Origin: Agelaius tricolor | Lineage: Eukaryota; Chordata; Aves; Passeriformes; Icteridae | Reading direction: 5' to 3' | Length of the DNA stretch: 64,000 nt | Assembly (NCBI GenBank): GCA_023055355.1 | Contig: JALJCS010000006.1 | Span: forward strand, 33,734,501-33,798,500 | Part shown: positions 53,801-64,000 of the stretch, in pieces | How positions within the stretch are numbered: position 1 is the stretch's first letter | Layout: the number at the start of each line of letters is the position of its first letter | The notes under the pieces: generated by a model | The model's input: the letters and a program-made list of their open reading frames with translations, nothing else | What the model was told of the DNA's origin: nothing | Database searches by the model: none | Program-made: the position numbers and the translations under genes

Positions 53801-56800
53801 AATAACTTCTCTTCAAAGATAATGACCTCCATTAGAGGAGAAAGGAAAATAATCACAGCGTAATGCTTTCTGTAATTTCCATACCATTTACCATTCCAAG
53901 GCTGAAGATGGCATTGACCAGTGAGCCTCCTTTCCTGAAGTGATCTGTCATGTGCTCCAGCCAGTTTGCTTCTAAGCTGTTGACAGTCTGCCCATTCCTG
54001 GAGATCCTCATAGGGATGGTCACTGTGTAATACTGGCTGCATTTTTGTGGAGTTTGGGGCTTGTTGTAGAGAGCGAAGATCTCTGCTTCTACCAAAAATT
54101 AAAAAATGGAATAATGCAACAACCATATCATAAAATTTCACCCAAAACAATACAGAACTCACTGCCCTTACCTAATTACATTGTGCAACAGCAAAAAATT
54201 CTTTGAGATGTGGTTATCTCCTCAACACACTTCTGCAGTCCAGCAGGACTTTCTCAAGACCCAATACAGTATTTTGCTTGCTTTTACAGTATTTCTTACT
54301 CACAATGGATTCACTGTTGATAATAAAACATTTAAAGACAGTAATACCTGAATACTGATGCAACATTCCTTCATGGGAATCATCAGCTCAAACATGAAAT
54401 CTTACTGCAAATTTAGAAGGAACTGCATTCTGTAGATCACAGCCATTAAAGTATTAAATAACTCAGTTTTGATAACACAAAAGCATGGAAAAAGCCAATG
54501 GCAGTCTCATCTCAAGAAAATGCAATGAATCATTCATGTTGAGACTCTGGTAGCTGCTTTGTTGATTTACTCTGGATCTGAGCCAAGGTGAGACATTAAC
54601 ACAACAGCAAATGAATTTTAAAAATGGAATTGTGAAGGGTCTTAAAAATTAGCACATCTTCTAGACTCTTTTCCATGTCTCCTCCAGTATATTTTAGGAG
54701 CAGTTTTTTACAGGAAAAAAAAGTCATTGCTGACAGCAAAGCTGAGCTTTCACAGCCCTAAACTGGAATTAACTTTAAAAGCAGAAATCCCTCTCAGAAT
54801 GGTATAACCATAATTAAAATAACCAACAAAAATTTTGGACATTATCATTTTACTTATTAATGGACATGGAAATAAATGGTAGAATTTCTATTAGCTTCTA
54901 AATGCCAAAAATTCTCCCCAAATGTATTAATATGAAAGGTAAAGGCATTACATGAAATCCCTTCATTCAATAAGCTCCTCTTGTTTCCAAGCTATTAGGT
55001 TCTAACCTCAACAAAAGTAAAGAAAGAGATGTCAAGAGAAATGCTAAGATTGCTCTCTAACAAACATCACTGAGCAAGAAGCAGTGTGTAAATTGAAAAA
55101 GGTATCAGAAGGGAGATGCTCAGAAACAGGCTGGCAGCACTGGAAGAGAAGAGCTGGAAGCTCATAACCAACATGAAAAGAGACCTAAAGATCTCAGACA
55201 TGAACTATATTTGAAATAGAGTAGAAAGAAATAAACATTAATGTGAATCCTCTTGCTGTTCATCACTTGTTTAGAATGAAATAGAAAATGAAATTATGAT
55301 ACCTCAGAAAAGCACACACAGAATGCTTCTCTCACCATTCTGATTTTGACCCCCAGAAGAGTCTTTTGTTGAAAAGGAGATCTTTCTGGTGCATACTGAG
55401 ACACTGATATGAGCAGCTGGACATGACCCAGCAATGTGTGTTCACAGCCCTGAGATCCAACCCTACCCTGGGCTGTGTCCAGAGCAGAGCAGCCAGCAAG
55501 GCCAGGGAGGGGATTCTGCCCTGCTCTGGTGAGACCCCACCTGGAGCACTGCATCCAGCTCTGGGCTCCCAGCACAGGAAGAACATTTGCAATGGGTCCA
55601 GAGGAAGCCATGAAGATGATTAGAGGAATGAGGCACGTTCCCTATGAGGAAAGGCTGAGAAAATTTGGGCTGTTCAGTCTGGAAAGACCTCAGAGCAACA
55701 TTCCAGTACCTGAAGGGAGCCTACAAGAGAGCTGAAGAGAGACTTTGTACCAGGCATGTAGTGATAGGACATGGGGTGATGGCTACAGATTGAAAGAGGG
55801 CAGGGTTAAATTAGATATTAGGGAGAAATTCTTCATGGTAAGGGTGGTGAGGCCCTGGAACAGATTGCTTAGGGAAGTTGTGACTGCCCCACCCCTGGAC
55901 AACCTGGTCTAGAGTGTTGTCTAATCCAAATCACTACTGAGAACAGTTTTCAGCAGTGACCCCAAATCCTCAAGCATGGCCAAAGACATCCCTCAGTTTG
56001 GTTCTAAGTAACACAGCACTTTTGGACATACTATTGGAATATCTGTGCCTTGTTATCAGGCAAATATTATTCAACATTGTGTTAAAAAGCCTTTTAAAAA
56101 CAGGGGAAGTGAATGAGCACTACAAAACATTCAGGAATCAACTGAAGAAGCATAAAAATAACACTTGAATAGTATAAAACCTAACATAAAGAACATATTA
56201 GAGATCCCACAAATAGTAAGGAATTTTTTTTCCTGAAGTTTTATGTAGGGGAGAAGCAGTTCAAGAGTGGTAACTTCCCATGCAATACATAGGGAAAAAA
56301 AACAATCACCTGATGCTTTCAATCTTCACACTCCCAAGGAAGGATGGAGAACTGGTGCCAAAAAACTGAAATACATTTTCCATGGGAGGAAAAGGGAGTG
56401 CTGTAATAACAAAAATTCATTCAAGAGTAATAAAGAAATCAGCAGTGTTGTACAGGATTTGGAAAAATTCTACTTTAGATGAGCTATCACATAAAACTGC
56501 CTTCTCAGACCTTCAGTCTTGGAAAGTATTTGTACAACAGCAATTTTAAAAAAGCATGAAAAATAAAGCTAAAAAGCACTCAAAGAAAGATACCTGAGGA
56601 AGCTAAATACATTTTTAAAATAACCCTCTTTTCTGGCAAATCAGTAGCAATCTTGGGGCGTTACAGACAAAAGTTGTGAAGACTGATCAGCTGGTGATCA
56701 GCTGGTGATCAGCTGGTGATCAGCTTCACATTATGCTGAAATATTAAGAACGTGATTACTTGTAGCAGAAGAATTTCAGTGCTCAGTAAGGAGAGGAATA

Positions 56801-58766
56801 GCATCAAAGAGATGATTAAACTTGCTAAGTTAACTCTCTCAAAGATAGCATATAAAAAAGAGAGAACTGATCTGGCTAGACATGCAGATAACTAATAAAA
56901 TTTTAACTATAAAACTAAGAGAGGTTTTATGCGTAAAATTATAGTGTTGGGACAACCCACCTCTAAGGCTGTAGAAGAGAAGGGATTGCTCAAACAACAG
57001 GTAACCTTTGACCCTATCTGGGTGCCCCCTTGCCCAACAAAAACTGAAGAAATTATGTTGGAAGGTTACTAGAGTGTGATCCAAATTGGATCCAAAAGCT
57101 AACTACACCAAACTGCAACGGAAACCAGACAATAATCCAGGGAGTACAATGCAAAGTCATTCTGGGTCCTATATAGGAAATTCCCAAAGGGATAGGATTG
57201 TTTGACTGAATCTATGAAAGTCTTAGAGAATGGGGATAAATTAAAGTCAAGGACAGACCCAGCTTTAGAAATTCCACCCACATCCCCCCTGCATGGATTT
57301 GTAGCCTGTAAAGAAATTAAGGAAAGCAGTAAGAGAAATGAGAAAAATGAGTGTAAACATGGTTTTCTTGGATTTTAACAAACACAGAAAAGAAATGTAT
57401 TTTGAGGCTTAAACTAGAAAAGGAGCAAGAATATTTTTCCTTTTAGTTTTCTAAATTGCTCTGGTCTAGATCCTATTTTGAACTACAGTTCTTGCTACGG
57501 AAAGTAACTTTGAGCAACAAACACCTTAAGGAGGGTACTTTAGATCTCAGCTGAGACTTGTGGTCTTTGATGGCATAAAATGACATTTAAAAAGTGGAAA
57601 GCCCACCTGAGGAAAATTTTGTCAAAGAAATGAAAGAAATAAAACTAGTATATGGGTAAAATCCTAAAAGAAAAAAAAAAGTAACTGGAAGCCAAATTGT
57701 TATGAGCCCCATTACAAAAATTTTATTATGAATTAGCAAAGATTAACAAAAATAACTGCTGTTTTCCAGTTATTACAATTCTGATTGGAGCACTGACCCC
57801 CACACTGACTGTAGGATACTAGGAGACTTTAGAGGCCAGATCACATATATTCATGCTGCTCCTGCGGTGGTTTAATTCCAGCTATCTGTTCACCTTCTAC
57901 AAAGGGGCTAACTGTGATAAGTCTTTGTGAATTATTCCTTCTATGGCTGCAAAAGCTTGTCAGGCAGATTAACAGGGCTTTTTATTCAAACACACAAAAA
58001 GGAGACAAAGATCAATAGCTCTCAGGGTATGGCAACAAATACAGAAATGAACCAATTCAGCTGAACAGCAGACAAAAATAAGTCTTCACACTCAGGCATA
58101 CATATGGACCACAACAAAGGTGCACCCGCTTATATCATCTCTTTGCCATCTGACTTCTGCTCAGTTGTTGTGAACTGAGTAACCATGCTGAAATCAGGTT
58201 AAGTGGCTCATTTGGGGCATCTTTTCTCCACTACCTCAGTGGCAATGTCCCCCCTGCATCCCCACCCCCCAAAGGAGCTGGGAACATAATTGAGGCAATT
58301 TTAACTTGGCTTTTATGTACAAGAGGTCACTGCAGTACTTACTGCCAGTAAGTGGTTTTAAACATCGTGCTGGCGTTTCATTCTCTGCAAGTCCATTCGT
58401 CTTGTCTGCTGCTTCTCTCACACTCAGGTTCTCATGCTGAGACTGTTCTTCACTTCCCTTCACAGACTTGGAATTCAGCTCTTCTGTAGCCTGTCCTTCA
58501 CCTCGACAGCCCTCTCTGGATGTGGCACACTGGTCAGCACTTTGCTCACTCTGAGTTGGAGCACTGCATCCATCAGTGCTGTCTATTTTCTCGCCATCCG
58601 GTGAAGCATGATCCTCGGGGTAATTTGAAACATTTTTATTATCTCTTGATTGCACAGAGTTGTTACTGGCAGGTGTCAGGGAGGCGCTGACAAGGCAGTT
58701 CTTTTGGGAATGGTACTGAGGTATAATTCCAACAAATTTCAAGCCTTGACTTGCAGCATCTTGAAT
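28978..58766 (-). CDS. RFTN1: RFTN1, raftlin, C-terminal 455 residues (6 coding exons, 5' exons outside window)
   Basis: Raftlin is a lipid-anchored raft scaffold at the inner face of the plasma membrane, needed for B-cell receptor signalling and TLR3/TLR4 ligand uptake. Coding exons in transcription order are 58343-58766, 53885-54088, 45351-45466, 34648-34751, 33210-33291 and 28978-29415 (TGA). All have GT-AG borders and matching phases. The first starts [20 protein letters not shown] and continues into a Ser/Glu-rich, probably disordered stretch. The conserved core follows: [55 protein letters not shown] and [11 protein letters not shown]. The tail starts [15 protein letters not shown] and is rich in Gln, Glu, Gly and Pro, and poorly conserved. 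Human raftlin has 578 residues. About 150 N-terminal residues, including the acylated Met-Gly-Cys start, are therefore missing and must lie beyond 64000. No frame break is seen. Confidence 0.96.
30072..30560 (-). mobile_element. CR1 LINE, 3' end with ORF2 C-terminus, antisense
   Basis: On the minus strand a 100-residue frame is nearly intact and matches the end of CR1 ORF2: [58 protein letters not shown] and [10 protein letters not shown]. It is followed by the CR1 3' tail ending TTCTATAATTCT. This is the best-preserved CR1 in the window, so probably relatively young, but it is strongly 5'-truncated and cannot be active. Confidence 0.93.
32817..32849. repeat. (AG)n microsatellite
   Basis: About 16 uninterrupted AG dinucleotides are followed by an imperfect AATGAGAGAG tail. 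The tract sits in the last RFTN1 intron. Confidence 0.97.
33292..34647 (-). other. RFTN1 intron
   Basis: Nothing is recognised apart from an AT-rich tract around 33780-33810. Confidence 0.75.
34813..34835. repeat. poly-A tract
   Basis: There are 23 consecutive A residues, shortly upstream (in the RFTN1 direction) of the exon at 34648-34751. On the RFTN1 sense strand this is a poly-T run 62 bases from the splice acceptor. Confidence 0.95.
39701..39760. repeat. 30-bp tandem duplication
   Basis: ACACAGGCCACAT begins copies at 39701 and 39731. Both copies end with GTGCTGAACTC. They differ at a few central positions (CCTGAT versus AAGAC). Confidence 0.9.
42059..42097. repeat. perfect 18-bp inverted repeat with 3-base loop
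   Basis: The left arm AAAGGGCATCGATACATG (42059-42076) is exactly the reverse complement of 42080-42097; the loop is CTA. Beyond two mismatches, a T-rich left flank can pair with an A-rich right flank (42100-42105), lengthening the stem imperfectly. Each arm contains the rare CpG palindrome ATCGAT. Confidence 0.97.
43680..44250 (-). mobile_element. ancient CR1/L3-like LINE fragment, antisense
   Basis: The plus strand follows the order of old amniote CR1 antisense sequence: GGAGTTCCACAGATCTGC, then CATTTGGCATTTAGTTCTTA, then CTTTTCCAGGCTGAAG, CTAATATGGAAGCTGT, and later ACCCCAAAACCTCGTTCCTG with AGTGGCAACAATGAAATTTG. The minus strand shows a fragment like NPNGASQSQ. It is far more diverged than the other CR1 copies here, so probably from an older subfamily. 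The limits are approximate. Confidence 0.6.
47067..47088. repeat. poly-T tract
   Basis: There are 22 consecutive T residues. No transposon body is recognised next to them. Confidence 0.95.
48009..48075 (+). mobile_element. CR1 LINE, short 3' tip
   Basis: GGCAGTGCTGAGTTTATGG, CTGATCCTCAAGGTCCTTTC and CAGCCTAAATGATTGTAAGA follow the CR1 3' terminus in the forward direction. Only about 70 bp remain. Confidence 0.75.
48788..50010 (-). mobile_element. CR1 LINE fragment with reverse-transcriptase remnant, antisense
   Basis: The plus strand begins TTTCATAGAATCATAGAATA, the reverse complement of the CR1 3' terminus. Further in, the minus strand at 49322-49576 encodes a degenerate reverse-transcriptase core ([16 protein letters not shown] and FVKIVDD, the relic of the CR1 VLGPVLFNIFINDL and FADD blocks). 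Beyond that, 49920-49960 has the antisense AAGACTAAGGCAAAGGAAGC string. In-frame stops and a mutated catalytic FADD show it is dead. The right end is uncertain. Confidence 0.8.
50940..51010. promoter_or_regulatory. CpG-bearing intronic island, candidate regulatory element
   Basis: Six CpGs fall within about 70 bases (clusters CATCGGCGGC and CTCCGTCGGAG), inside an intron where CpG is otherwise rare. CTCCG-T-CGGAG is a perfect small palindrome. Retained CpG in old intronic DNA can mark constraint or lack of methylation. The function is inferred, not shown. Confidence 0.3.
55405..55935 (+). mobile_element. CR1 LINE, ORF2 C-terminal part and 3' region
   Basis: Plus-strand frames give the CR1 blocks [39 protein letters not shown] and, after a frameshift, a relic of the DxxRGxxKLK region. 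The DNA then continues GGGAGAAATTCTTCATGGTA and CCTGGAACAGATTGCTTAGG. The terminal tail after about 55935 is absent or eroded. Confidence 0.92.
56685..56726. repeat. 11-bp tandem array carrying E-boxes
   Basis: The unit GATCAGCTGGT is repeated 3.8 times without error; the last copy is the truncated GATCAGCTT. Each full unit contains the E-box CAGCTG, and TGATCA palindromes span the junctions. The period is close to one helical turn. Confidence 0.97.
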
Positions 58767-61700
58767 CTACAAGTTGAAGAAGATTAGATTTTTAACTGTC
58801 AAGCTGTCTTAGCTAAATAGAAACACAGAAAATAACACCCTTTAAGGCAACCAGCATGTCATTTTGCTACTTTTGTCCACTACCACTAGAAATTGTCATG
58901 TTGCATTTATATAAAAAGGTACATTCTAAAGAAGCAGGATGAAAAGTTGCCCAAACCATCTGATATAATGTGAAGGGAGGGGGGAGGAAAGAAGAGAAAA
59001 TGCCCACATATTTCTCTTCAAGAGAAAAATTTAATTTATAATAAAATACTAGAAGTAGTATTTCTTACAAAAATATTTTTGTGCTGATCATAAGAAATCA
59101 GAGACTTATTATTATATCTTCTACTGTATTAGGTATGTGATTATGACATTTATGCAAGGAAAAGCTTATTAATTCTATAACAACAGTTGTTGTTTGTCCT
59201 ATTTTGGATTGAGACACAAATGGCAAACTTTCACATAATGAGCGCATAAAAGCAAAGCTATTTTAATACAGCACTTTGGGGAAGATACAGAACTCAGAAT
59301 AGAAAAAGGCATTGTGACATGAGCTAGGAAGAAAAAAAAGGAAACTAAAAGGCACTATCATTAATCCTTTAAACTTCAGGTAAAGGAGGAAAATTAAGGA
59401 ATAAGATCACAAAAGATCCTAAGAAAAAAAAAGCATTGGGCTAGTAGAAATGACAATTAGATAAAGGCAGCATTTGCTAACAAAGGTTTGAGATGAAGCA
59501 GAAATAGAAATCCGTTTCAGGCAGATTCTGCACTATGGAGTCATCAGCCTCACACTCCTCAAACCCAGGAGAAGTGCAAGTGCGAGACAGATTTCTGTGA
59601 AAACATATGAGTGTCTACTGCTTCATTTATCAAAATCATTCACCAAAATGAAAAGGCTTCCATTTAATGTATACTCTTCACATAATGTAAAGTCTAAATA
59701 CATATAAATCTTTCAGAAATAAATGCCTGGAGAATGGAGAAATAATTTCACTTTGTCTGCATAACACAATTCCAAAGAGTTAAAGTGTCTAAATTCTTTG
59801 CCTATGCTCAAGTTAGCATGAACTTAGGAAAAACAGTTCAATGGGACTTTTTTCAGTAGCAAGTGAAAAGAAAGAATTTTGTATCTTTTTCAAATTTAAG
59901 AGGAAGCTCAGCTCTGCATCTCCTCTACATGCTTTTTTTGGTTTGGTTTTTTGTTTGTTTTTTTTTGGGTTGGGTTTTTTTTTTGGGGGGGGGGGGGCGG
60001 GTTGTGTTGCTTTTTTTTTAAATGAATCATTTACTTCCTGGTAACATGTTGCTGCTCCAAACACACAAACCTGCAGATGATGCCTAATCAACAAGAACTT
60101 CCTCTTTCAAACCACTATTACATTTTCCATGTTAAATTAACTCCTCATTTCATGATCACAGGAATTTAAACAGAGGCCTCCAGGAAACAAGGCAATGGTC
60201 TTCACAGGTGTTTAGCCTGGGAAACATGGGATGCTGACTTAAGTAAAGATCATTTCTAAACAGGACAATAGAAATACCATTAGCAGTATGCTGGCCAAAA
60301 GGGTATCTGTCTACAAAGAAAGTTAGCTTTTACTTTGCTTAGGAAGGTTTAACTGAGTATCAGTGACAGATGCATTTATAATGTGCTCAATGGTCCAGAC
60401 TCTCCATTGTAACTTGATTAATACTTTTTTATATAGTTAGTGATAGAGTTACACATTCATTTCATCTCTTATTACTCATGTACAGACACAACACTACATT
60501 TGTTTAGTAGGTTGCAGGGCAGCTAATTATAGAAATTTAACTAGTATGCAACTGTTAGAGAGTTTAAGGACAGGACATATGTGGTAATATTACTGCTCCT
60601 GGTCAAAAGTCTGCTTGTCAATCTACATCAGACTCCCACGCTGTGATAGGGAGGAGAAAGAACAGCTTTCACAGATACTGTAGCAATGTTTTACAGTCTC
60701 AGCTTATGCAAATAAATTGTGATTGTTCTAAGGAGCACCTGAAGCTGAGGTGTTTCTTTTGATGCTCTTGTTCTCAAAATAGAAATGTGAGGAACTGAAA
60801 ACCAAGTTGCAGTCTTACCTGTACTGGCCAAACAGCTTAGCAGGAAAGTTGGAAAAAAGATTTTGTATCTTCAAGGCCCTTTCCCAACAAAGTTAATACT
60901 GTAATTAATTACTGTTAATACTGTAATACTGTACAATACAGAACACAAAATCTTATTTAAACATATCGTTCAAAATTTCCCAACGACATATGGCAGAACC
61001 AAGCATCTCATTATTCTCAAGAAAGCAAATGTAGCAGGAAATGCTACATCTAAAGTGTGATGCAAACTGCAGAACAGGAAAGTGATGTATCAGCAGACAC
61101 AGTCTCTCCTTTCAACTTCTCACAAAACCATGAAGAAGCTAGCTTTCATCAGAAAGTGTAAAGGCTGAACACATTCAAACTACACAGGCAATTTGTTTTT
61201 CAGAATCCTGCTGAGGGTTTAAATATTAAGAAATTTTAGTTGCCTTCACATCCAGACTGAATCATGCCATCCAGTAGAATCACATTTTCTGTATCCTGTA
61301 TTTCAAAGATTGAATATATGAACTTAAAAAAAATAAATAAAAAAAGAAAAACTAATCCAACTGACCAAACAAACAAACAAGAGAGCCCCACAAAACCTAA
61401 CCCAGACCTCAGTAACTGGAGAGGTTGTGCCCAGGAGTTAACACAGGACAGAAGGACTGTTTCTCTAAGCCACCTGCAGGTTTTGGGCCCCCTTGCAGCA
61501 TCCTGTGCTGGAGCACACAGACAGTTATGTCTGTCACAGCCTTCTGGGAAAATATCTCAGCAGATGCAGTGCTGGGAATCAGAAAGAAGGCAAAGAATGA
61601 GAGAAAGAAGGGGTAAAGCTGAAGTGAATGGGAAGAACGTGATGCTAGTTGGACAGGGTCACCCAAGACATATTCCAGATCAGATAAATAACATAATTAC

Positions 61701-64000
61701 TTGTCTTTATGCACCAGTGTAGAGCACTAACAAAGGTCTGTTACACTGCATTGTGTGACTAAATGAAAGGAAAAAACATAAAAACAACTACATCTCTACC
61801 ACTTTTCAGATCAGATAAAAATCTAAATTTAGAATGCCCTTATGCTAGGAGATCAATACTAACTTCAACTATTTTATGACAATTTTTATACCTCGAATAT
61901 ACAATATACTTTTGCCCTTTACATCTTGGGAAATTTTGAAAAGGGAAATTCCAACAAAATTTTTTAAAAAATAATTCTTTGCTTCTTTCCCCAGATGGGA
62001 ACAGAAACATTTTCATTGCCTCATAAAGTGCTGCTTGGATGATATTAACCACAAACACAAGACCAGATCTCCATCACAAAAGACGTTATTGTTCAACCAC
62101 AGAAGCAGAACTTAACTCATTTATTTCAATCTGGATAAACCCCCAAGTGGGTACATCCAAATTCATTTGCAACTGGCTTGCAACAAATTGGATTTATGGC
62201 CATTTAAAAATAGAATCTGCTTAAAGAACGGGTGAAATTTCATGTGTACAGAGGGCCAAGGCAGTTTAACAATTTAATGTCATCCCTATAATTTGCTTGA
62301 TTAGAAACCTGGCATTTTCCCCAAGGGGAAAAAAATGACAGATTTAGCCTTCGCTGTCTGAGAAATAAATATCAAATTTCCCACGAACTTTAGAAGGAAT
62401 AGGAACAAGCACCGTGTCCAACCCTGATGTCACTACCTTAATTGAATTTTAGCTGGGGCACTTGTGTTAACATTCTTAGCATTTGGGAAGTGTTATTGTT
62501 TATTTCAGAACTGCCTGACCTCTATTTTTATACTGCATTTGGAAGAAAAGGAGCCATCAGCAGCACAAAGCAGTGTCACTAAACATTACGTTGATGTAGC
62601 AATTTATGTCCCATCTTTTTAAATATTTCTGGTTCTCTTGAAGGCTCCCTATCCTAATTAGAAAATGGCTGACAGTCTAAATTAAAGATCTGTAAAACCA
62701 CACCTGGCAACAGCACGTCTGAATGATGAAATCCTCTTTTCTGGAAAGTACCTGTTTTACTCTGTAGCTCTCACAGTCATGTGAGAACCCATGTTCAAAA
62801 GCTCATTTTGAACAGTCACATACAGGTTCTCTTTTCAAATCTATTCTGAATAAAAACACTTGGCAAGTCCATTGTACAGCCCATAAAGTGATTATGATTC
62901 TGTGTTTCTTGCTCCATTGTCAGTTCCATAATAATCTCCTATTGACAGTGAGCATGATGGTACTCTTATAAATATGGAAACTCAAGGATATAGATCCCAT
63001 GCTGAACAGAATCATACACTTTTGTCAGCTTCAGCAATTGCTTACAAGGAGATGCTGATAACACCCCTGTGGGACAGCACACAGAAAATCAAACACTTCC
63101 AGTGAGCTCAGAGTAGTATTCCACCAAATTCAATACAAATGTGAAACAACACACAGCAATTTAATAATGAGGATCTCTCCCAGACAATAATTTTAAACAA
63201 ATTATTTAGTAAGTGTTAGGAATTTCTCTTAACTCTTTAAGGCCAGGAGCGAGACATTTTTGAGCTGTGTCTAGAGAAAAAGCAGTTTTACTAATGTCAT
63301 CAAGGCACTTGAGTTTACAGCAGTCCTAAATGGTCTCAAGGCTTACACTTTCTAAAGACCTGGAAAAAACACCTTCAAGGTTTAGGCAGTGAACATTTCA
63401 TTAGTAGGTTTGCTAGATGGTTCATTATATAACAAGGTACTGAAAGAATTTTGTGGAAATCCAGAAACAATTTATGAAGAACACGCATATCAAAAATGCT
63501 CTTAGAGAAAGGTCATTTTCCAGGAGCAAGGAACTGACTTTCTGATGGTCAGATTCATTTAGTTAGCTCTGCTGTGAACTTTGGGAAAGGCTGCTACTTA
63601 ATCCTACTGATGGCCAAACATATGGCCTAGGAAACAATAGCTGGTTAATTTTGCTCAGAGCTGTCTACTTAAACCAATTATGAACTGTCTTAGTCAGTAA
63701 AAGAAATGTCTTGTCTGTCTATTTATTTAGCTTCTGTTTCTAAAAGAACAATGTTAAAGGCATTAGGTGTCATAATGTGCACCAGATCAATGCATTTCTC
63801 TACCTTCATCTTAGAATTCAAGCAAATCTCCTTTGGAAACAGACAGCAGCACAGATCTTCATGCAAAAACCCACAATCTTGTGGTTTGAGGAGAATGCTA
63901 TGTACTGTGTGCCAGGAGATGGAACTGGAAAAGTACGCTCAAGACTACAGTCTTCCAAATCTGTCCTCCTTCATTAGTATTTAGTAGAACATGTTTCATC
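58767..64000 (-). other. RFTN1 upstream intron, to window edge
   Basis: The intron continues past the acceptor at 58767-58768. I searched for the earlier raftlin exons (around YILELDCCSSLDHP and the Met-Gly-Cys start) by their expected residues and saw none, so they lie further right. It includes a T/G low-complexity tract at 59935-60020. The TAAT-rich, evenly textured 62230-62700 may be conserved non-coding DNA. Nothing else is recognised. Confidence 0.7.
59935..60020. repeat. T/G low-complexity tract with 13-base G run
   Basis: Poly-T runs alternate with GGG at 59967-59969, GGG at 59972-59974, thirteen G at 59985-59997 and GGG at 59999-60001. On the plus strand this satisfies the pattern for an intramolecular G-quadruplex. 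It is also a region prone to assembly error. Confidence 0.9.

Larger units (their letters stand above)
45467..53884 (-). other. RFTN1 intron, 8.4 kb
   Basis: This intron contains a 22-base poly-T tract (47067-47088), a CR1 tip (48009-48075), a longer antisense CR1 (about 48788-50010) and a short CpG-bearing island at 50940-51010. No exon is recognised elsewhere. Confidence 0.75.
54089..58342 (-). other. RFTN1 intron, 4.3 kb
   Basis: This intron holds a plus-strand CR1 (about 55405-55935) and an 11-bp tandem array (56685-56726). The segment 56940-57320 differs in texture from its surroundings, but I could not match it to a repeat family. Confidence 0.75.

Noticed and set aside
56940..57320. 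Possible LTR or endogenous retrovirus piece
   Set aside because: The texture differs from the flanks, but I saw no paired LTR ends, no primer-binding site and no retroviral protein motif.
61264..61722. 152-codon plus-strand open frame
   Set aside because: It starts in an A-rich tract giving Lys/Asn/Thr-rich sequence and has no recognisable domain or splice support. Chance is likely.
1..64000. CRISPR arrays, operons, tRNA or rRNA genes
   Set aside because: None is present. The window is vertebrate nuclear DNA with spliced genes and CR1 elements, and no cloverleaf or rRNA-like sequence was noticed.

Overview
This is a stretch of vertebrate nuclear DNA, almost certainly from a bird. The genes are split by GT-AG introns and the background is AT-rich and CpG-poor. 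The only abundant interspersed repeats I recognise are CR1 LINE fragments with the avian-type 3' tail. Three protein-coding genes can be rebuilt exon by exon: DPH3 (minus strand), OXNAD1 (plus strand) and RFTN1 (minus strand, 5' part missing). The same order and orientation is known from the human chromosome 3p25-p24 region, so this is conserved amniote synteny. I cannot name the species.

Layout. Positions 1-2680 hold the DPH3 3' UTR and flanking DNA. DPH3 (2681-3451, three coding exons, 82 residues) is transcribed leftwards from a CpG island at about 3070-3990. OXNAD1 is transcribed rightwards from the same island; its non-coding first exon is unresolved. The OXNAD1 coding exons run from 8689 to 22202 (seven coding exons, 317 residues), with an ATTAAA signal at 22374. 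From 22400 to about 27000 is a gap between two gene tails. RFTN1 converges on OXNAD1: its stop codon is at 28978 and its six visible coding exons extend to 58766 (455 residues). The remaining roughly 150 N-terminal residues must be encoded beyond 64000.

The three genes have unrelated jobs: diphthamide synthesis and wobble-uridine modification (DPH3), a probable mitochondrial flavin/NAD oxidoreductase (OXNAD1), and a lipid-raft scaffold of B and other immune cells (RFTN1). No operon-like logic links them. DPH3 and OXNAD1 share a bidirectional promoter. The introns and gaps contain CR1 copies (one nested pair and one much older copy), simple repeats, two long perfect inverted repeats, an 11-bp E-box-bearing tandem array, two CTCF-like motifs, and a CpG-containing intronic island that may be a conserved regulatory element. 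I found no evidence for a new multi-gene system. The most unusual items are the two perfect hairpins and the E-box array.
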